This document shows positions 24,610 through 31,802 of a stretch of 64,000 bases of DNA, in pieces. The stretch lies in assembly GCA_947054505.1 (NCBI GenBank), contig CAMRWU010000007.1, forward strand, positions 1 to 64,000. Direction: 5' to 3'. Under the pieces are notes generated by a model. That model made no database searches and was not told the DNA's origin. It saw only the letters and a list, made by a program, of their open reading frames with translations. Numbering within the stretch: position 1 is the stretch's first letter; each line of letters begins with the position of its first letter. Made by a program: the position numbers and the translations under genes. Source of the DNA: an uncultured Pseudomonadota bacterium (GTDB lineage: Bacteria > Pseudomonadota > Alphaproteobacteria > RF32 > CAG-239).

Positions 24610-25092
24610 TTATTCCTTTACAGAAACTTCGATTGCTTTACGAATTTGCGCCTCAGTAACCTTCAGGCCCAATTTTTTAACCACATCCATAGCCAACTCG
24701 GCAGACATCTCTTCAACTTGCTTTAACGCCTTCTGTTTGCCCTGTGCGATTTTCTGCTCGCCTTCCTTAATTTGAGCCGCCAACTCCGCAGACAAATCAG
24801 CTTGTTTGCACTCCATCAGCGTTTTCAAATCCTGCTGTGTTTTCAGCAACGACTGGTTTGCTTCACTGGTAGCTTTTTGCAAAGCTTCCTGATATTTCGC
24901 AAGAGATTTTTCTGCTTTTTCTTTAATTTCCGCCGCCTTTTGCAAATAATCATCAATTTTTTCTTTGCGCAGATTTATCATTTCCGCAATCCGCGGAATA
25001 ATAATCTTGCTCATCAAAAACAGCATGGTAAAGAAACTGATGCTAAGCCAAAAAAGCTGAGACGGAAAAACGCTAAAATCCAACTGTGGCAT
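24610..25092 (-). CDS. atpF2: F0F1 ATP synthase subunit b'
   Basis: 160 residues with an N-terminal membrane helix (FPSQLFWLSISFFTMLFLMSKIIIPRI, the FWL...P pattern characteristic of b') and a long coiled coil. Alphaproteobacteria and phototrophs use b and b' as a heterodimer in the peripheral stalk. It lies between atpE and atpF. Confidence 0.93.
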   Translation of the reverse strand: MPQLDFSVFPSQLFWLSISFFTMLFLMSKIIIPRIAEMINLRKEKIDDYLQKAAEIKEKAEKSLAKYQEALQKATSEANQSLLKTQQDLKTLMECKQADLSAELAAQIKEGEQKIAQGKQKALKQVEEMSAELAMDVVKKLGLKVTEAQIRKAIEVSVKE

Positions 25093-25164
25093 AAAAAAAC
25101 TCCTAGAAATATCAATAACCGAAACGGACGGAGCGAAGCCCCGTCCTTCGATTTAATGAAAGGT

Positions 25165-25386
25165 TTAGTTGCCTGTCAGCATAACCAAAGCAATAACCAA
25201 AGCATACAAAGCAATAGCTTCGACGGCTGCAAATCCGGCCCAACCGTAGATATCAACGTCTTTTTTAACCTGAGGATTGCGGCCAACTGTAGAAATAATA
25301 GTTGTCCAAACTTGTGTAACACCCCAAGCAGCAACAGTCATTGACAAAGCGCACATACCGGCACCAACATAAGCTAATGGTTCCAT
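25165..25386 (-). CDS. atpE: F0F1 ATP synthase subunit c
   Basis: A 73-residue hairpin of two membrane helices joined by a polar loop with GRNPQ. Helix 2 has the ion-binding Glu56 in AAVEAIALYAL, followed by Ala rather than the Ser/Thr of Na+-type rings, so proton use is expected. Aligning on the loop Arg, the glycine-rich helix-1 motif is poorly kept (Met16, Val18, Ala20, Gly22, Thr24), and two tryptophans (21 and 27) lie in this inner helix. Normal length and position in the operon. Confidence 0.94.
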   Translation of the reverse strand: MEPLAYVGAGMCALSMTVAAWGVTQVWTTIISTVGRNPQVKKDVDIYGWAGFAAVEAIALYALVIALVMLTGN

Positions 25387-25474
25387 TTGAGTTCCTTTCT
25401 AAAAAATAAATAAAACTTTCAACACAATAATTATGTCTTAAACCCTAAAAATTTATTAAGCCTGCGGCAGGTTT

Positions 25475-26197
25475 TTAGTGTTCATGCAAAGCGTCACCCA
25501 AATAAATACAGCTCAACACCGTATAAATAAACGCCTGCAATAAAGCGATAAAAATCTCAAAACAAACAATACAGCTGTTAAAGATAACAGGAACCACACC
25601 GGCCACACCCAACGCGACCACAAAACCGGCGATAATCTTTAACATAATATGCCCGACCGTCATGTTGGCAACCAAACGCACTGTCAAACTGAACGGTTTG
25701 GAAAGAAAAGAGATCATCTCGATTGGAACAATCAGCGGTGCCAACGCAAAAGGAATACCCTTCGGCAGGAACGTCCGCAACCAACGAATTTTCTTTTTCT
25801 TAATACCGATGACAATATTAAAACACAACGCAATTAAAGACAAACTGCCAACAGCCGTCAAATGAGAAGTAAACGTAAAGGCATAAGGAAACAATCCCAA
25901 CAAATTACCAAACGCAACAAACAAAAATAAGGTAAAAATAAAAGAAAAATATTTCAGTCCTTCAACGCCGACATTTTCTTTCAACAAACCGGAAATAAAC
26001 TCATATATACTCTCGGGAATAGACTGCGCGACCGAAGGAACAATACTTCGTTTTTGCAAACAAAGTCTCAACAACAAGAAAGAAACCACAACGGCTAAAA
26101 CCATAAAAAGGGAAGAATTTGTAAAAGAGATATCAACACCTCCGACTTCAATAGGGATAATCGGCTTGATAACAAATTGCTCCATAGGGCTTGACAC
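25475..26197 (-). CDS. atpB: F0F1 ATP synthase subunit a
   Basis: 240 residues, five to six membrane helices. The proton-channel arginine is in FSLTVRLVANMTVGH and the C-terminal helix carries EIFIALLQAFIYTVLSCIYL with the conserved Glu/Gln. The N-terminal PIIPIEVGGVDISFTNSSL is typical of alphaproteobacterial subunit a. It is followed by atpE after 88 bases and preceded by atpI. Confidence 0.96.
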   Translation of the reverse strand: MSSPMEQFVIKPIIPIEVGGVDISFTNSSLFMVLAVVVSFLLLRLCLQKRSIVPSVAQSIPESIYEFISGLLKENVGVEGLKYFSFIFTLFLFVAFGNLLGLFPYAFTFTSHLTAVGSLSLIALCFNIVIGIKKKKIRWLRTFLPKGIPFALAPLIVPIEMISFLSKPFSLTVRLVANMTVGHIMLKIIAGFVVALGVAGVVPVIFNSCIVCFEIFIALLQAFIYTVLSCIYLGDALHEH

Positions 26198-26202
26198 GTC
26201 AC

Positions 26203-26508
26203 TTACTCCTTATTTTTTTCTGCCTCGTTCTGAACAAAACGATAAACATTCAAAATACCGGCGGCACCGCCTAAAAACAAAAAAACAACCATCAACCAAG
26301 GTTTGGTATCAAACAACGTATCCAGAAAATATCCGATAGCCGTACCAACCAACACGCCGGACAACAATTCCGAGCCGACCCTAAATCCTGTTTTGGAAGC
26401 ATAAGAAAACTCAGTTTCCTTTTTGTGCTTGCGAAAAACAGCCTCCTTGGCCTTCAGTCCATTAATCCGTTTATCCAACTCTTTAATGTCGTCAGGTATT
26501 TTCGTCAT
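26203..26508 (-). CDS. atpI: ATP synthase assembly protein AtpI
   Basis: 101 residues: a charged helical N-terminus and two membrane helices (GSELLSGVLVGTAIGYFLDTLF and PWLMVVFLFLGGAAGILNVYR), the standard AtpI/AtpZ pattern. AtpI assists c-ring assembly and metal uptake. It is the first gene of the F0 operon, five bases before atpB. A TATTAT box lies about 20 bases upstream on the minus strand, a likely operon promoter element. Confidence 0.9.
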   Translation of the reverse strand: MTKIPDDIKELDKRINGLKAKEAVFRKHKKETEFSYASKTGFRVGSELLSGVLVGTAIGYFLDTLFDTKPWLMVVFLFLGGAAGILNVYRFVQNEAEKNKE

Positions 26509-26568
26509 AATAAACCTTTACTGCACTATAATAACCGAGTTATTAAATAAATCCTAATTTTTGTAATC

Positions 26569-27321
26569 TTACGAGTTTTTTTGCGTCGCGTCTTCTTCAA
26601 CATCGTCAAAAATACCGCCTGTCAGCAAATCTTCCAAATAATCCTCGCTGACCGTACCGGCAATCAGCTCTCTTTTCCCGTCAAAGGAAACAACAAATGA
26701 AGGTGTTCCTTGAATCCCCAATTGTGTCATTCCGTTCTGACGATTCTCCAAAATTTTCTGAGCGGTTTCATCATTATGCAAACATTTCTCCGCTTGCTCT
26801 GCACTAATACCGCTCAACGTCGCATATTGCTTAAGAACTTTTTGCGGATTATGCGCAAAACTCCAATCTCTCTGTTTTTTAAATAACACTTCGGCAAAAG
26901 CAAAATATTGCTCAGGCGCAACGCACTCTGCCAAAAGAGCGGCATCCATAGACGCCTTATCAATCGGAAACGGCACAAAAACAACACGGACTTCACCAGA
27001 TTCTACATATTTCCGAATAATGGACGGCAGAGTTGTCAAATGAAAATCCGCGCAATGAGAACAGCCGAAAGAAGAATATTCATAAATTGTAATCGGCGCA
27101 TTGACTTTTCCCAAAGAATGTTCCTCCGGCAAAACCAAATCAGCAGGAATATCCCGCGGACCGACATTATCCTGCGCATAGGCGCTACGCACCAAAACAA
27201 TCTCGCCGCTACCGTCAATAACAAACCCTTTTGCGGACAAATACATACCGGCCGCAATGAGATAAACCACAATCAACGCAACAATTGAACTGACATTTTT
27301 TATAATATCTTCAAACTTCAT
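26569..27321 (-). CDS. DsbA-like periplasmic thiol-disulfide protein
   Basis: 250 residues from the ATG at 27321 (MKFEDI), chosen over an upstream ATG inside the neighbouring gene. An N-terminal anchor helix (residues 10-30) is followed by a thioredoxin-fold domain with active site C87-S-H-C90 preceded by YSSFGC and a cis-proline segment GTPSFVV. This places it among the DsbA/Com1-like oxidoreductases of alphaproteobacteria that have DUF721 as neighbour. It probably forms or handles disulfides in exported proteins; the Cys-rich secreted proteins in this window are obvious possible clients (inference). It overlaps the DUF721 gene by 11 bases. Confidence 0.9.
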   Translation of the reverse strand: MKFEDIIKNVSSIVALIVVYLIAAGMYLSAKGFVIDGSGEIVLVRSAYAQDNVGPRDIPADLVLPEEHSLGKVNAPITIYEYSSFGCSHCADFHLTTLPSIIRKYVESGEVRVVFVPFPIDKASMDAALLAECVAPEQYFAFAEVLFKKQRDWSFAHNPQKVLKQYATLSGISAEQAEKCLHNDETAQKILENRQNGMTQLGIQGTPSFVVSFDGKRELIAGTVSEDYLEDLLTGGIFDDVEEDATQKNS

Positions 27322-27859
27322 CTTTATTTTTCTCTCTTTTAACTTGCCCCAAAACACGGCAGCCTAACCGATACAAAACATCCTGAAGCTCAGCATTTTG
27401 GACATCTTCACTTAGTTGTTTAATATAATTTTCTTCTTCAGCTGATACAAGACTTTTTTGCACTCGTTCACATCTATCTACGACCGCATCATTAATTTTG
27501 AAATTATTATTTTGCAAAATCTTGGCTCTGACAATAGCCGCATATCCGAAATAAGCGTTAACCTTTTCAACGATAAACTTTTCCCGATGTTGCAACTCCA
27601 ACGCAAAACCACCCGAAGGCACTTCTATTGATAAAACCCCGTTATTTTTCTCCCCTTTGCGAAAATCGATTTTTAAGGGTTGAGAATATTCCGCCAAATC
27701 ATCACCGACAATCTCCCGCCAATGAAAAGCAATATCTGCCCCTACAAATCCTTTCGCCCCCAACAAACGCTTGGCAAACGGCATCAGCGTCCACCCCAAT
27801 GTTGTCAGATCTCCGGTTCCGCGCCGTTTTTCCGGCATATTTCCTTTATTATCGCTCAT
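27311..27859 (-). CDS. DUF721/DciA-like protein
   Basis: 182 residues. The N-terminal 110 residues form the DUF721 domain: GWTLMPFAKRLLGAKGFVGADIAFHWREIVGDDLAEYSQP, with the WxxIVG pattern, and VEVPSG-like GVLSIEVPSGGFALELQH. DUF721 is related to DciA, a loader of the replicative helicase, although the role of the alphaproteobacterial version with the C-terminal extension is not settled. The gene overlaps the dsbA-like gene, a neighbourhood seen in many alphaproteobacteria. Confidence 0.83.
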   Translation of the reverse strand: MSDNKGNMPEKRRGTGDLTTLGWTLMPFAKRLLGAKGFVGADIAFHWREIVGDDLAEYSQPLKIDFRKGEKNNGVLSIEVPSGGFALELQHREKFIVEKVNAYFGYAAIVRAKILQNNNFKINDAVVDRCERVQKSLVSAEEENYIKQLSEDVQNAELQDVLYRLGCRVLGQVKREKNKDEV

Positions 27860-27902
27860 GCCGCCACGTTAACAAACTATATCAACAAGGGCAAGCCTTT
27901 TA

Positions 27903-27930
27903 TTGACTATTAAGCACACTTGCCTATAAT
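27903..27930 (+). promoter_or_regulatory. Sigma70-like promoter of the fliO operon
   Basis: TTGACT (27903-27908), a 16-nt spacer and a perfect TATAAT (27925-27930), 26 bases before the fliO ATG. This implies a housekeeping rather than a sigma54-type flagellar promoter. Confidence 0.75.
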
Positions 27931-27955
27931 TTGCACCAAAGGAAAGGGATTACTT

Positions 27956-28249
27956 ATGGATTGGGCACACATTATACAGGCTTTTTTATCGCTGATTTTC
28001 GTTATCGGCCTATTACTTTTATCCCTGTGGTCATTTAAATGCCTTGAATCAAAAGGCATTAAAAGCCGTTTCATAAAAAAGCTAAAAGCAGATTCCCGCT
28101 TAAATATCATTGAATACAAAAGAATAGACAACAAAAACGCTCTGGTTTTATTTAGTTGCGATTCCCAAGACTTCGCTGTCATACTCGGTGCAACCGAAAA
28201 CACTCTTATTCCGTTAAAACAACAAAAGGCAAACAACGATGAAGCATAA
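27956..28249 (+). CDS. fliO: Flagellar export protein FliO
   Basis: 97 residues from the ATG at 27956, which is preceded by AAAGGAAAGG; an upstream ATG at 27920 would lie across the promoter. One membrane helix (residues 6-26) is followed by a basic segment and the small beta domain of FliO (RLNIIEYKRIDNKNALVLF, AVILGATENTLI). FliO is a scaffold for assembly of the FliP ring of the flagellar export gate. Eleven bases overlap fliP. Confidence 0.87.
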   Translation: MDWAHIIQAFLSLIFVIGLLLLSLWSFKCLESKGIKSRFIKKLKADSRLNIIEYKRIDNKNALVLFSCDSQDFAVILGATENTLIPLKQQKANNDEA

Positions 28250-28979
28250 ACTTTTTATAGCGGCTCTGGCTCTGATTTTTGCCGGATGTTTTCCCGAAAA
28301 CGCCTTGTCACAAAGCCTATCCCTTAACGTTGCCGACACACCAGATGGTTCTGCCGCCGCGCGAATTTTTAGCGTTTTTATGATTATCACGGTTCTATCC
28401 TTAGCACCATCCATTCTGGTTATGACAACCTCATTCATCCGCATCAGCGTTGTCTTCTCCATCACACGCAGTGCCTTGGCCACCAACGCAACTCCTCCCA
28501 ATATGGTTTTGGTCTCGCTGGCTCTGTTTATGACTTTTTTTGTTATGACCCCAACCCTTGAACGCTCGTGGACCGAAGGCATCAAACCAATGATTGACGA
28601 CAAAATAGAAATCATGGATGGTCTGGAAAAAGCCGCCAATCCGCTAAAAGATTTTATGGTCAAAAACACCAGAGAAAAAGACTTGTTGCTGTTTACCGAC
28701 TTGGCTGGAGAAAAACCAGCCACGGAAATCAGCGAAACACCATTTAAAATTGCCGCCCCCGCCTTTATGATAAGCGAATTACGCCGCGCCTTTGAGATCG
28801 GCTTTCTCATCTACGTCCCATTTTTGATTATCGACATGGTTATTGCCTCCGTTCTCATGTCCATGGGTATGATGATGCTTCCGCCGACAGTTCTGGCTCT
28901 GCCGTTTAAGATTATATTCTTTGTTTTAGTCGACGGCTGGTATCTTTTAGCCGGCTCGTTGATAAACAGCTTCAAATAA
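28239..28979 (+). CDS. fliP: Flagellar export gate protein FliP
   Basis: 246 residues with a cleavable signal (GCFPENALSQ near 16-25). Typical FliP motifs follow: MIITVLSLAPSILVMTTSFIRISVVFSITR, then TPPNMVLVSLALFMTFFVMTP, AFMISELRRAFEIGFLIYVPFLIIDMVIASVLMSMGMMMLPP and PFKIIFFVLVDGW. FliP forms the core of the inner-membrane export channel with FliQ and FliR, which are not in the window. Confidence 0.97.
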   Translation: MKHKLFIAALALIFAGCFPENALSQSLSLNVADTPDGSAAARIFSVFMIITVLSLAPSILVMTTSFIRISVVFSITRSALATNATPPNMVLVSLALFMTFFVMTPTLERSWTEGIKPMIDDKIEIMDGLEKAANPLKDFMVKNTREKDLLLFTDLAGEKPATEISETPFKIAAPAFMISELRRAFEIGFLIYVPFLIIDMVIASVLMSMGMMMLPPTVLALPFKIIFFVLVDGWYLLAGSLINSFK

Positions 28980-29077
28980 AACGACTTTCCATTTAATAAC
29001 TGATAAATTTGCGTTTATTTCTAAAAATAATGCTGTAAAATAAGGAAAATAAATCAATTTAGGAAAGCTGGAAAGTT

Positions 29078-29605
29078 ATGGTAAATCCGGATAATGATCT
29101 TGACAGTGATGAAAACGAAAAAGATGCCGAAGCAGTAAACCGCAAAAAAGTCCTGTTGTACTTGGTACCTGTTTTGGTTGTTATCGGCCTCGCCGTCGGC
29201 TTACATTACATCTTCAATAAAGAACACGGAAATAGCATAAACTATAGCGTGGTGTCCAATGCCGCCGATGAAAACGGTAGCGAAGCTGGTGTTACGGTAT
29301 TTTACGACTTACCGGAAATAAACGCACGCTTAAAATCTCAGGGAAAAGGCTCTGTCGCCACAATGAAAATCACCTTGGAACTTTCCAACGTGGACGATGC
29401 CAAACAAGTTGAAACACTCCTTCCCCGCATTAACGATGCAGTACTTTCCCACACTATTGAACTCACCGAAGAAGAAATCTCCGGCGCCAGCGGATTGTAT
29501 TGGTTGAAAGAGGAACTTCTTTATCGAATAAATCTGTTAATCGCCCCCATTCGGGTAAATAACATAAACTTTAAAAATTTTGAAATTCAGGCTGCGGCAA
29601 AATAA
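29078..29605 (+). CDS. fliL: Flagellar basal-body-associated protein FliL
   Basis: 175 residues: acidic cytoplasmic N-terminus, one membrane helix (about 25-45, VLLYLVPVLVVIGLAVGLHYI), then a periplasmic domain with VTVFYDLPEINARL, MKITLELSNVDDAKQVE and a C-terminal LYRINLLIAPIRVNNINFKNFEIQ. FliL surrounds the stator and supports torque. It starts a run with fliM, DUF6468, motE and a TPR gene; 98 bases separate it from fliP. Confidence 0.92.
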   Translation: MVNPDNDLDSDENEKDAEAVNRKKVLLYLVPVLVVIGLAVGLHYIFNKEHGNSINYSVVSNAADENGSEAGVTVFYDLPEINARLKSQGKGSVATMKITLELSNVDDAKQVETLLPRINDAVLSHTIELTEEEISGASGLYWLKEELLYRINLLIAPIRVNNINFKNFEIQAAAK

Positions 29606-29621
29606 GTAGAGGGCTCTTAAA

Positions 29622-30692
29622 GTGGCAGAAGAAAAAACACAAACAACAAATGAAAGCTGGGCTGATTCCATTGAAATCAGAGAGAATGCGGACGCATCCT
29701 TAAGCGATGCGGAAATTGCCGATGCCAAAATCCTGAATCAGGAAGAAATCGACAGCCTGTTGGGATACACCAATGATGATGACGACAGCGAAGAAATAAG
29801 AAATATGAAAACCGGCGTACGTGCCATTCTTAACTCGGCAATGGTGTCTTACGAACGACTGCCTATGCTGGAAATTGTCTTCGATCGCCTGATTCGTTTG
29901 ATGGCAACTTCATTACGTAACTATACGCAAGATAACGTAGAAGTCTCGTTAGATAGCATTGAGTCCATGCGTTTCGGCGAATACATCGATTCGCTCACCC
30001 TCCCGACATTGCTTAACGTCTTTAAGGCGGAAGAATGGGATAATTACGGTTTGATGTCATTGGACAGTTCTCTGATATACTCAATGGTAGATGTCCTGTT
30101 AGGAGGACGCAGAGGAACTGCGGCCATGAGAATTGAAGGTCGCCCTTATACCACCATTGAACTAAACATCGTCAAAGAAATGATACAGTTGATTTTATCA
30201 GATTTATCAACTGCTTTTGATCCGATTACATCTGTAAACTTTATTTTTGACAGACTGGAAACCAACCCCCGTTTTGCCACAATCTCCCGCCTTTCCAATG
30301 CCGTTATCGTGGCTCATCTCCGCGTGGATATGGAAGATCGCGGCGGCAAAATAGATTTAATGATTCCCTATGCCACACTGGAACCAGTACGTGAACTATT
30401 GCTTCAAATGTTCATGGGCGAACGTTTCGGTCGCGACACAATCTGGGAAAATCATCTGATGTCTCAATTATGGGATACGGACGTTGAAATTCAGGCAGTA
30501 TTGAAAGAAACATCTATCAAAATCGGTGAATTGTCATCATGGAAAAAAGGCTCTTTTTTGCCGTTGGATATTACCCCGCAAGAAAAAGTACACATTGTCT
30601 GCGGAGATGTTCCGTTACTGGAAGGATCCATGGGCAGAAAATCAGACCACATTGTAATTAAAGTCGAAGGAAAGGCTGAAAAAAATGGATAG
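29622..30692 (+). CDS. fliM: Flagellar motor switch protein FliM
   Basis: 356 residues with a GTG start (29622) preceded by GAGGG. The N-terminal ILNQEEIDSLLG is the CheY-P-binding motif. The middle domain has GEYIDSLTLPTLLNVFKAEEWDNYGLMSLDSSLIYSMVDVLLGG and RPYTTIELNIVKEMIQLIL; the C-terminal SpoA domain runs from about residue 280. FliM forms the C-ring that sets rotation direction. fliN and fliG are not adjacent. Confidence 0.96.
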   Translation: MAEEKTQTTNESWADSIEIRENADASLSDAEIADAKILNQEEIDSLLGYTNDDDDSEEIRNMKTGVRAILNSAMVSYERLPMLEIVFDRLIRLMATSLRNYTQDNVEVSLDSIESMRFGEYIDSLTLPTLLNVFKAEEWDNYGLMSLDSSLIYSMVDVLLGGRRGTAAMRIEGRPYTTIELNIVKEMIQLILSDLSTAFDPITSVNFIFDRLETNPRFATISRLSNAVIVAHLRVDMEDRGGKIDLMIPYATLEPVRELLLQMFMGERFGRDTIWENHLMSQLWDTDVEIQAVLKETSIKIGELSSWKKGSFLPLDITPQEKVHIVCGDVPLLEGSMGRKSDHIVIKVEGKAEKNG

Positions 30693-31140
30693 TTTGGAAC
30701 TCCTGATTAATCTGGCCATTATCATCCTGCTTGTTCCTATGATTGTTTATGCATATCGCTTAAACAAAAATCTTGAGGTATTGCGGCAAAACCAAAACAG
30801 TCTGTCCAAGCTTGTTGAAGCTTTAAATGATGCAACATTCAAAGCCGAAAACAGCATTCCCAAACTAAAATCTGCTACCGAACATTCTTCCGAAAACCTA
30901 AAAGAAGTCGTTGACAGCGCCAAAGAATTGAAAGATGACTTGCTGTTCATTAATGAACGGGCGGACAGCCTAGCTGACAGATTGGAACAAGTTATCAGCG
31001 ACGGCAGACAAATCAAAACACCGACACAGACAGCAACCACAACCAAAAGCACCGCCAAAGAGGCTCCGTTGTTTGAAAATGCCGATTCTCGTTCGGAAGC
31101 TGAAATCGAATTATTAAAAGCATTGCGCTCAATTAAATAG
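30685..31140 (+). CDS. DUF6468 flagellar-locus protein
   Basis: 151 residues: a single N-terminal membrane helix (LLINLAIIILLVPMIVYAYRL) and a long coiled coil (NLEVLRQNQNSLSKLVEALND, SAKELKDDLLFINERADSLADRLEQV) with a Thr/Lys-rich linker and a conserved-looking tail EAEIELLKALRSIK. This matches the DUF6468 proteins found after fliM in alphaproteobacteria. It overlaps fliM by eight bases. A role at the motor is inferred from location only. Confidence 0.78.
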   Translation: MDSLELLINLAIIILLVPMIVYAYRLNKNLEVLRQNQNSLSKLVEALNDATFKAENSIPKLKSATEHSSENLKEVVDSAKELKDDLLFINERADSLADRLEQVISDGRQIKTPTQTATTTKSTAKEAPLFENADSRSEAEIELLKALRSIK

Positions 31141-31152
31141 CAGAGAAAAAAA

Positions 31153-31800
31153 ATGAATCAAAAAATTAAAATTCGCATTTTGCCCATATTCATTTTTCTG
31201 GCGTTTTTGACCTTGACCGTCAAAATCAACAATATTTTTGACCTTTATAACCACCCCGAGCGTACCAACAAAATCAACCTCACAACCGCTCAGGCTTTGG
31301 CTGACGAGCAAAGTTCATCAAAAACCAATGAACTCGTCAAAGTCTTAAACAGCAGTCCATCACAAAGCTCTTCATCATCAACCAAACAAGAAAATGCTTT
31401 CACACAATCCGAAATTTTAATTTTGCAAGAACTGGCCGAACGTCGCGAGGCTCTGGATAAAAGATCAAATGAAATAGATAAAAGAGCAACCCAACTAAAG
31501 ATTGCCGAAGAAGAAATTGACAAGAAGTTGGAACAATTGAAGGTTTATGAACAAAAACTGGAAAAATTACTGCAAAAATACAATCAAAAAGAACAAGAAA
31601 ACATTGTTGCTCTGATCAAGCTTTATACGTCCATGAAACCCAAAGACGCCGCACGTTTGTTTAATACCCTGGATATGGATATTACCGTGGCTTTGCTGAG
31701 AGGAATGAAACCTTCCAATGCTTCAGCCATCTTATCTCAGATGGATTCTGCAAAAGCGCGAATTGTAACATCTGAACTAATTGGAAATAACATTAAGTAA
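31153..31800 (+). CDS. motE: MotE-like flagellar motor protein
   Basis: 215 residues: an N-terminal membrane helix (PIFIFLAFLTLTVKINNIF), a Ser-rich linker, a coiled coil (LQELAERREALDKRSNEIDKRATQLKIAEEEI) and a C-terminal MgtE-N-like segment IKLYTSMKPKDAARLFNTLDMDITVALLRGMKPSNASAILSQMD. This is the layout of MotE, the periplasmic chaperone for MotC in rhizobia. Twelve bases separate it from the DUF6468 gene. No motB or motC lies here, so the MotE-MotC partnership cannot be shown. Confidence 0.83.
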   Translation: MNQKIKIRILPIFIFLAFLTLTVKINNIFDLYNHPERTNKINLTTAQALADEQSSSKTNELVKVLNSSPSQSSSSSTKQENAFTQSEILILQELAERREALDKRSNEIDKRATQLKIAEEEIDKKLEQLKVYEQKLEKLLQKYNQKEQENIVALIKLYTSMKPKDAARLFNTLDMDITVALLRGMKPSNASAILSQMDSAKARIVTSELIGNNIK

Positions 31801-31802
31801 AG

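Noticed and set aside
25165-25386. Na+-type ATP synthase c ring
   Set aside because: The residue after the ion-binding Glu is Ala, not Ser/Thr, and the Gln in helix 1 is two positions off the Na+ ligand.
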